A stretch of DNA of 64,000 nt from assembly GCF_001189915.1 (NCBI RefSeq), contig NZ_LFLS01000022.1:44622-108621 (forward strand), given 5' to 3'. Origin of the DNA: Herbaspirillum autotrophicum (GTDB taxonomy: Bacteria; Pseudomonadota; Gammaproteobacteria; Burkholderiales; Burkholderiaceae_D). This document shows, in pieces, positions 58,984-64,000 of this stretch. The number at the start of each line of letters is the position of its first letter. Within the stretch, counting starts at the first letter, position 1. The notes below the pieces were generated by a model. That model was not told the origin of the DNA. It searched no databases and worked only from the letters and a program-made list of their open reading frames with translations. Both the position numbers and the translations under genes were made by a program.

Positions 58984-59118
58984 ATGAAACGTACTTACCA
59001 ACCTTCCGTCGTGCGTCGTAAGCGTACTCACGGTTTCCGCGCACGCATGGCAACCCGTGGCGGTCGCGCCGTGATCAATGCGCGCCGCGCCAAGGGCCGC
59101 AAGCGTCTGGCAGCTTGA
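58984..59118 (+). CDS. rpmH: 50S ribosomal protein L34
   Basis: A 44-residue, strongly basic protein. [20 protein letters not shown] is the universal L34 N-terminus, and it ends in GRKRLAA. It begins the rpmH-rnpA-yidD-yidC-mnmE cluster. The frame of rnpA starts 25 bases after its stop. No dnaA is found upstream, unlike the usual arrangement. Confidence 0.97.
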   Translation: MKRTYQPSVVRRKRTHGFRARMATRGGRAVINARRAKGRKRLAA

Positions 59119-59143
59119 TCCATACCAGTGCGCTGCTGTTTGC

Positions 59144-59536
59144 GTGACAGGCGATCATTCACATCTCTACTCACGCGATCAGAGAATCGTTAAAACGGAT
59201 GAGTTTTCATCCGTTTTTCGTTTGCGACCGGTGTTTCGTACTGCGCATTTTGTGCTGTACGCGCGTCACAACGAATTAGCGTGCGCCCGTCTGGGGGTAG
59301 TTGCAGCCAAGCGCATGGCGCCGCGTGCGGTTACTCGCAATACGATCAAGCGTGTCACGCGGGAATTGTTCCGGCAGGCGGCTTTGCCGCAGGTCGACTG
59401 TATCGTGCGCTTGTCGAGGCCCGTCAACAGCAAGAGCGGACCTGCAACGACCGCCAAGTTGAAAGCGGAATTACGCGAGGAACTGACTCAGTTGTTCGCA
59501 TTTTTGCTGAACGCGACAGCGTTTGCCAGGAAATAA
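59144..59536 (+). CDS. rnpA: Ribonuclease P protein component
   Basis: A 130-residue basic protein that binds the RNase P RNA and helps process tRNA 5' ends. RIVKTDEFSSVFRLR is the N-terminal core, and LGVVAAKRMAPRAVTRNTIK followed by RVTRELFR is the RNR signature. The likely start is GTG at 59144, as no ATG fits before the conserved core. Its stop abuts the yidD start. Confidence 0.93.
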   Translation: MTGDHSHLYSRDQRIVKTDEFSSVFRLRPVFRTAHFVLYARHNELACARLGVVAAKRMAPRAVTRNTIKRVTRELFRQAALPQVDCIVRLSRPVNSKSGPATTAKLKAELREELTQLFAFLLNATAFARK

Positions 59537-59539
59537 GTG

Positions 59540-59803
59540 ATGAAAACGCCTTTACTCCTGCTGTTACGCGCCTACAAGCTGGGAGTCAGCCCGTTTCTCG
59601 GGCAGAACTGCCGTTTCTATCCAAGCTGTTCGGATTACGCCGCCGAGGCAATCCGTTCGCACGGCGCATGGAAAGGCAGTTTGCTGGCCGGCAAGCGGCT
59701 GTGCAAATGTCATCCCTGGCATCCTGGCGGACTCGACCTCGTTCCTGCTCCTCCGGCTTCTCCATCTTCCTCTGTAACCGCTGACGGTTGCAGCCACTCC
59801 TGA
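59540..59803 (+). CDS. yidD: Membrane protein insertion efficiency factor YidD
   Basis: An 87-residue amphipathic protein. [17 protein letters not shown], then [15 protein letters not shown] and [13 protein letters not shown], are the hallmark Cys-containing motifs. YidD assists Sec/YidC insertion. The ATG at 59540 lies three bases after the rnpA stop, with AGGAAATAAG upstream; a GTG at 59537 is the alternative. Confidence 0.95.
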   Translation: MKTPLLLLLRAYKLGVSPFLGQNCRFYPSCSDYAAEAIRSHGAWKGSLLAGKRLCKCHPWHPGGLDLVPAPPASPSSSVTADGCSHS

Positions 59804-59822
59804 ATTATTGGTCAATACTCTT

Positions 59823-61466
59823 ATGGATATCAAACGTACCGTCCTGTGGGTTGTGTTCTCCTTCTCCCTGCTTCTGCTGTGGGATGGCTGGAACCGTCAT
59901 AACGGCAACCCGTCCATGTTTTTTCCGACGGCGACTCCGGTCCAGCCCGCGGCTGCGGCAGCAGGCAGTGCGCCAGCGACGACGGCGGTGCCGCAGGTTG
60001 CCGGTGCTGCACCTTCGGCCACTGAAGTTGCAGGCGCGCCAGTCGCCAAAGGCGAGACGATCACCATCACCACCGATGTGGTCAAGGCTGATATCGATAC
60101 CGTCGGCGGTGAGCTCAAGCGTCTGGAATTGCTCAAGCATCGCGACACTGTCGACCCGACCAAGAATCTGGTGTTGTTCGATTCCGGCTCCGGCCATACC
60201 TATCTGGCTGAATCCGGTCTGATCGGTGGTCCGTTCCCGAACCACAAGTCGATTTTCACTGCCAGGCCGGGCGCCCGTGCGCTGGACAACGGCAATGACG
60301 TGCAACTGGTGCTGGAGTCGCAGGAAAACGGCGTCAAGCTGACCAAGACCTACACCTTCAAGCGCAGCGACTATGTGATCGACCTCAAGCATACGATCAC
60401 CAACGACAGCGCAGCACCGATTGCGCCATCGCTGTACCTGCAATTGCTGCGCGACGGCAGCAAGCCGGGCGGCGAATCGCATTTCTACAGCACCTTCACC
60501 GGTCCTGCGGTGTATACCGATGCTGAAAAATTCCAGAAACTGACCTTCGAGAAGATCGAAGAAGGCAAGGAACAGCACGCGAACAAGGCCGACAACGGCT
60601 GGATCGCACTGGTGCAGCATTATTTCGTGTCGGCATTCATTCCGCCGGCCAGCGCTCCGCGTGACATCTTCACCAAGAAGGTCGCGACCAATCTGTACGC
60701 AGTCGGCACCATCCTGCCGCTGGGCACGATTGCTCCCGGCGCCAGCACCACGATGGACGCCAAGCTGTACTCCGGTCCGCAAGAATCGGCAGTGCTGGAA
60801 AAGACCGCACCCGGCCTGGAACTGGTCAAGGACTATGGCTGGCTGACCATCATCGCCAAGCCGATCTTCTGGCTGATGACGCATATCCACGCACTGGTAG
60901 GCAACTGGGGCTGGACCATCATCCTGCTGACCGTGCTGATCAAGCTGGTGTTCTTCCCGCTGTCGGCCGCCAGCTATCGCAGCATGGCCAAGATGAAGGC
61001 GGTCACGCCGAAGATGCAGGCAATTCGCGAGCGTCACAAGGGCGACCCGCAAGCGATGAACAAGGAAATGATGACCTTGTACAAGACCGAAAAAATCAAT
61101 CCGCTCGGTGGCTGTCTGCCGATCGTGATTCAGATTCCGGTCTTCATTTCGCTGTACTGGGTATTGCTGGCCAGCGTCGAAATGCGCAACGCACCGTGGC
61201 TGGGATGGATTCACGATCTGGCCGCACCTGATCCGTTCTACATCCTGCCGGTCATCATGGCCATCTCGATGTTCATCCAGACCAAGCTGAACCCGACGCC
61301 GCCGGACCCGGTCCAGGCCAAGGTGATGATGTTCATGCCAATCGTGTTTTCGGTCATGTTCTTCTTCTTCCCGTCCGGTCTGGTGCTGTACTGGGTAGTC
61401 AATAACGTGCTGTCGATTGCGCAGCAGTGGGTGATTACCAAAAAAATGGAGGCCGGCAAGAAGTAA
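59823..61466 (+). CDS. yidC: Membrane protein insertase YidC
   Basis: A 547-residue insertase. [20 protein letters not shown] is the first membrane helix. A large periplasmic beta-domain (about 55-340) follows, then the conserved five-helix core with [20 protein letters not shown] near 370 and [20 protein letters not shown] near 435. YidC inserts proteins alone or with Sec, including Fo subunit c. The ATG at 59823 is preferred over a TTG at 59808. A strong terminator follows. Confidence 0.97.
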   Translation: MDIKRTVLWVVFSFSLLLLWDGWNRHNGNPSMFFPTATPVQPAAAAAGSAPATTAVPQVAGAAPSATEVAGAPVAKGETITITTDVVKADIDTVGGELKRLELLKHRDTVDPTKNLVLFDSGSGHTYLAESGLIGGPFPNHKSIFTARPGARALDNGNDVQLVLESQENGVKLTKTYTFKRSDYVIDLKHTITNDSAAPIAPSLYLQLLRDGSKPGGESHFYSTFTGPAVYTDAEKFQKLTFEKIEEGKEQHANKADNGWIALVQHYFVSAFIPPASAPRDIFTKKVATNLYAVGTILPLGTIAPGASTTMDAKLYSGPQESAVLEKTAPGLELVKDYGWLTIIAKPIFWLMTHIHALVGNWGWTIILLTVLIKLVFFPLSAASYRSMAKMKAVTPKMQAIRERHKGDPQAMNKEMMTLYKTEKINPLGGCLPIVIQIPVFISLYWVLLASVEMRNAPWLGWIHDLAAPDPFYILPVIMAISMFIQTKLNPTPPDPVQAKVMMFMPIVFSVMFFFFPSGLVLYWVVNNVLSIAQQWVITKKMEAGKK

Positions 61467-61485
61467 TTCTTTCTTGTTTGTCTCG

Positions 61486-61522
61486 AAAGCCCGTGGCATG
61501 ATTTCCACGGGCTTTTTTTTTC
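61486..61522 (+). terminator. Rho-independent terminator after yidC
   Basis: AAAGCCCGTGG (61486-61496) pairs with CCACGGGCTTT (61505-61515), followed by a long T-run. It separates yidC from mnmE. Confidence 0.95.
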
Positions 61523-61565
61523 GCCTGTACCCATCCGGGTCGGTTTTCATAGATTTCAGCGCAAC

Positions 61566-62972
61566 ATGACACTTGATTCATCTCCCATAGCAGCAGTTGC
61601 CACCGCTCCCGGGCGTGGCGGTATCGGCGTCGTTCGTCTTTCCGGCAAAAATCTGTGGCCGGTGATTCAGGCGGTCTGCGCCAAGGGCGAGGCGGCCCTG
61701 ACGCCGCGCCATGCGACTTACCTGCCGTTTCTGCGCGATGATGGCAGCGTGATCGATCAGGGCCTGGCGATTTACTTCAAGGCGCCGCATTCCTATACCG
61801 GTGAAGACGTGCTGGAGTTGCAGGGGCACGGCGGTCCGGTGGTGATGCAAATGTTGCTGGCGCGCTGTATCGAGGCCGGCGCAGAGATCGGCTTGCGTCT
61901 GGCGGAACCCGGTGAATTTACTCAGCGTGCATTCTTGAATGACAAGCTGGATCTGGCGCAGGCAGAAGCCGTTGCCGATCTGATTGAAGCCTCCACCGAA
62001 GCGGCCGCGAAATCCGCATCGGAGTCGTTGTCCGGCGCATTTTCCAAAGTCATCCACGAGCTGGTCGAGAAAGTCACCAACTTGCGCATGCTGGTCGAAG
62101 CCACGCTGGATTTCCCGGAAGAAGAAATCGATTTCCTCGAACAGTCGAATGCCCGCGGTCAATTGGCGGCAATCCGCGCCACGCTGGATGAAGTGTTTGC
62201 CCATGCGGCGCAGGGCGCATTGTTGCGTGACGGCCTCAATGTCGTGTTGGCAGGGCAACCGAACGTCGGCAAGTCATCGCTGCTCAACGTGCTGGCCGGC
62301 GCCGACGTGGCAATCGTGACGCCGATTGCCGGCACCACGCGCGACAAGGTCACCGAGACGATTCAGATCGAGGGCATGCCGCTCAATATCATCGACACCG
62401 CCGGTATCCGCGAAGACGGCGAAGACGGCACTGGCCCCGATGAAGTTGAGCGCATCGGCATTCAGCGCACCTGGGCCGAAGTGGCCAAGGCCGATGTCAT
62501 CTTGCACATGCTCGATGCCGATCGCGGTCCGACGCTGGAAGATGAAAAAATTACCAGCCGCTTTCCCGACAATGTTCCGGTGATCCGGGTCTGGAACAAG
62601 ATTGATCGTTCAGGACACAAACCGGCAGTCGATCAGTTGCCCGACGCGATTCATATTTATCTGTCAGCCACCGACCGTCTCGGCATTGATTTGCTGCGTG
62701 CCGAATTGCTGCGCATTGCCGGTTGGGAGCAAACCGTGGAATCGCGCTATCTGGCGCGAGAGCGGCATTTGCTGGCGCTGAAAGCGGCGCGGGAATATCT
62801 GGACAGCGCGGCGCAACACGCCGCGATGGACGGTCAGGCCAGCGACAAGGCACTCGATCTGTTTGCGGAAGAACTGCGGCTGGCGCAGGAACGCTTGAGC
62901 AGCATCACCGGAAAATTCACGCCCGATGATTTGCTGGGCGTCATCTTCTCGCGCTTCTGTATTGGCAAATAA
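61566..62972 (+). CDS. mnmE: tRNA modification GTPase MnmE
   Basis: A 468-residue GTPase that, with MnmG, makes 5-carboxymethylaminomethyl uridine at tRNA wobble U34. The N-terminal folate-binding domain has [15 protein letters not shown] and [15 protein letters not shown]. The G domain has G1 [12 protein letters not shown] near 225, GTTRDKV, DTAGIRE and WNKID. The C-terminal FCIGK motif is present. It starts 44 bases after the yidC terminator. The partner mnmG is outside the window. Confidence 0.97.
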   Translation: MTLDSSPIAAVATAPGRGGIGVVRLSGKNLWPVIQAVCAKGEAALTPRHATYLPFLRDDGSVIDQGLAIYFKAPHSYTGEDVLELQGHGGPVVMQMLLARCIEAGAEIGLRLAEPGEFTQRAFLNDKLDLAQAEAVADLIEASTEAAAKSASESLSGAFSKVIHELVEKVTNLRMLVEATLDFPEEEIDFLEQSNARGQLAAIRATLDEVFAHAAQGALLRDGLNVVLAGQPNVGKSSLLNVLAGADVAIVTPIAGTTRDKVTETIQIEGMPLNIIDTAGIREDGEDGTGPDEVERIGIQRTWAEVAKADVILHMLDADRGPTLEDEKITSRFPDNVPVIRVWNKIDRSGHKPAVDQLPDAIHIYLSATDRLGIDLLRAELLRIAGWEQTVESRYLARERHLLALKAAREYLDSAAQHAAMDGQASDKALDLFAEELRLAQERLSSITGKFTPDDLLGVIFSRFCIGK

Positions 62973-63326
62973 GCAGCAGTAAAAAGGGCGGTGAAGCATG
63001 TCAGCTTGCGGTCAGCGTCGTAACGGATGTTACAGCATGTAAAAGCGGTAGTGCGGAGCAGGAGGGGGCGGTATCTTGGGTCTCCTCCCTCTCCAATTCA
63101 TCACCCCCGAGAATTGGATTTAACCCGCGAAGCGCAAGTTTCGCGGGTTTTTTTATGGCTGTCAGGATTGTCGCCGATGGCCTGCAACAAGCTGCTGTCG
63201 CTGCCGTTATTTCTGCTGCAATGTGGAAACCGGCGTCATGCCGGCAGCGATCCGGCGCGCGTCAGCAAGGCCGGAAAACTCCTGATAATATGCCGGTCTC
63301 GCTACATCAACTCATCAGGAGCAACC
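62973..63326. other. Intergenic region after mnmE with a possible small transcript
   Basis: A 354-base gap. It contains the terminator at 63122-63154 and, just before it, two short inverted repeats (CCAATTC...GAATTGG around 63092-63116, and GGAGGG...CTCCCTC around 63060-63090). These could form a small RNA or only the mnmE 3' end. I recognise no tRNA, tmRNA or 4.5S RNA. A frame open from 63027 joins the nitroreductase but has no ribosome binding site. Confidence 0.5.
63122..63154 (+). terminator. Rho-independent terminator downstream of mnmE
   Basis: AACCCGCGAA (63122-63131) pairs with TTCGCGGGTT (63140-63149), followed by T to 63154. It ends mnmE or a small transcript in the gap. Confidence 0.92.
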
Positions 63327-63923
63327 ATGTCGCAATCGAATTTCCGCGTCGCCGAATTTCCCGTCGATCCACAATTTCTGAATCGCTGGTCGCCACGTGC
63401 GTACACCGGGGCCGATATTTCGGAAGAAACCGTGTTGAGTTTTATCGAAGCCGCCCGTTGGGCGCCTTCTTCGTATAACGCACAGCCATGGCGTTTCGTG
63501 TTTGCACGTCGCGGCACACCGCATTGGGATGCTTTGCTTGGTCTGTTGAATGAATTCAACCGCAGCTGGGCGCAGAACGCGTCGGTGCTGATCATTGTGT
63601 TGTCGAAGAAAACTTTCCTGCCGCCAGGTGCCGCAGCAGAAGTTGCCGCGCCAACCCATTCGTTCGATGCCGGTGCTGCATGGGCCTATCTGGCGTTGCA
63701 GGCAAGCCTGTCTGGCTGGCATGCACATGGCATGGCCGGCTTCGACAAGGAACTGACCCGCAGCGTGCTGGGTGTGCCGGAAAACTACGCCATCGAAGCC
63801 GCAGTAGCGGTAGGAAAGATTGGTGACAAGTCGATTTTGCCAGAAGGATTGCAAGCCAAAGAAGCCCCAAGCCCACGCGAAGCCCTCGTCAAACTGGCCT
63901 TTGAAGGTAAATTTAAAGGTTGA
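63327..63923 (+). CDS. Nitroreductase-family flavoprotein
   Basis: A 198-residue FMN-dependent oxidoreductase of the nitroreductase superfamily. NRWSPRAYTGADISEE, then IEAARWAPSSYNAQPWRFVF near 35-54, is the FMN-binding signature. FDAGAAWAYLALQASLSGWHAHGM near 113-137 (in part) and VAVGKIGDKSILPE follow. The substrate (quinone, nitroaromatic or flavin) is unknown. CAGGAGCAACC precedes the ATG at 63327, so the longer frame from 63027 is rejected. Confidence 0.92.
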   Translation: MSQSNFRVAEFPVDPQFLNRWSPRAYTGADISEETVLSFIEAARWAPSSYNAQPWRFVFARRGTPHWDALLGLLNEFNRSWAQNASVLIIVLSKKTFLPPGAAAEVAAPTHSFDAGAAWAYLALQASLSGWHAHGMAGFDKELTRSVLGVPENYAIEAAVAVGKIGDKSILPEGLQAKEAPSPREALVKLAFEGKFKG

Positions 63924-63935
63924 TGTGAAAAGTAC

Positions 63936-63964
63936 TGGAATTTCCAAATAAGTTTCTATACAAT
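63936..63964 (+). promoter_or_regulatory. Possible promoter for a gene beyond the right edge
   Basis: TGGAAT (63936-63941), 17 bases, TACAAT (63959-63964; 5/6 to TATAAT). An AGGAG follows near 63976, suggesting a gene starting at or beyond the edge. The -35 match is weak. Confidence 0.35.
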
Positions 63965-64000
63965 AGCGAACCTTCAGCAGGAGATACATTCTCTTGTGTG

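Noticed and set aside
59805..61550. Minus-strand open frame of 581 residues
   Set aside because: Exactly antisense to yidC, rich in His, Arg and Gln, with no recognisable motif.

Overview
This window reads as chromosomal DNA of a GC-rich betaproteobacterium, most likely Burkholderiales and possibly Oxalobacteraceae. That placement is an inference from the single-operon F1Fo ATP synthase, the argS - SPOR protein - dsbA order, the rpmH-rnpA-yidD-yidC-mnmE cluster, full-length MetH and a PrkA/YeaH/SpoVR operon. Almost every gene is intact. No insertion sequence, prophage or CRISPR array was seen.

Region 1 (1-21.5 kb) is accessory in character. Three very large paralogous proteins (about 1410-1461 residues; the first runs off the left edge) lie on the minus strand. 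Each has a long N-terminal region resembling Pseudomonas 'dermonecrotic toxin'-type proteins, a short conserved aromatic module, and a C-terminal glycosyltransferase domain with a DxDD motif of the DXD/TcdA-TcdB/OCH1 type. A fourth protein (632 residues, 19.6-21.5 kb, plus strand) appears to share only the N-terminal domain and has no glycosyltransferase. Between the second and third toxin-like genes sit a KefF-KefC-type K+/H+ antiporter pair and a class I glutamine amidotransferase. A membrane-stress type cluster (YqjD/YqjE-like proteins, a small hypothetical, an OmpA-like lipoprotein) follows the third. The first two toxin-like genes share a spaced upstream element at identical distance from their start codons.

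Region 2 (21.6-36.1 kb): a membrane-anchored cytochrome c5, tRNA-Arg(CCG), a TauE/SafE permease, an AraC regulator, the complete atpIBEFHAGDC operon with a good promoter and terminator, a CoA-binding protein, a PPK2 polyphosphate kinase, an SGNH hydrolase, a PheC-like periplasmic dehydratase and hemE.

Region 3 (36.1-36.8 kb): a 690-base AT-rich gap between hemE and priA holding at least four perfect DnaA boxes (TTATNCACA) and several near-matches. It looks like a replication origin or a DnaA-binding locus. The hemE neighbour recalls the Caulobacter origin, which is unusual for this group.

Region 4 (36.8-52.8 kb): priA, argS, a SPOR protein, dsbA, a short-chain dehydrogenase, fmt, a LysR regulator, an isochorismatase-like hydrolase, an MTA/SAH nucleosidase-like protein divergent from metH, a small WGR-like protein, an MFS transporter and a MarC-family protein. 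MetH and the nucleosidase both belong to the methyl cycle.

Region 5 (52.8-64 kb): a LON-substrate-binding-domain protein, the prkA-yeaH-spoVR stress operon (minus strand), then rpmH-rnpA-yidD-yidC-mnmE and a nitroreductase. In many relatives dnaA lies next to rpmH; here it does not.
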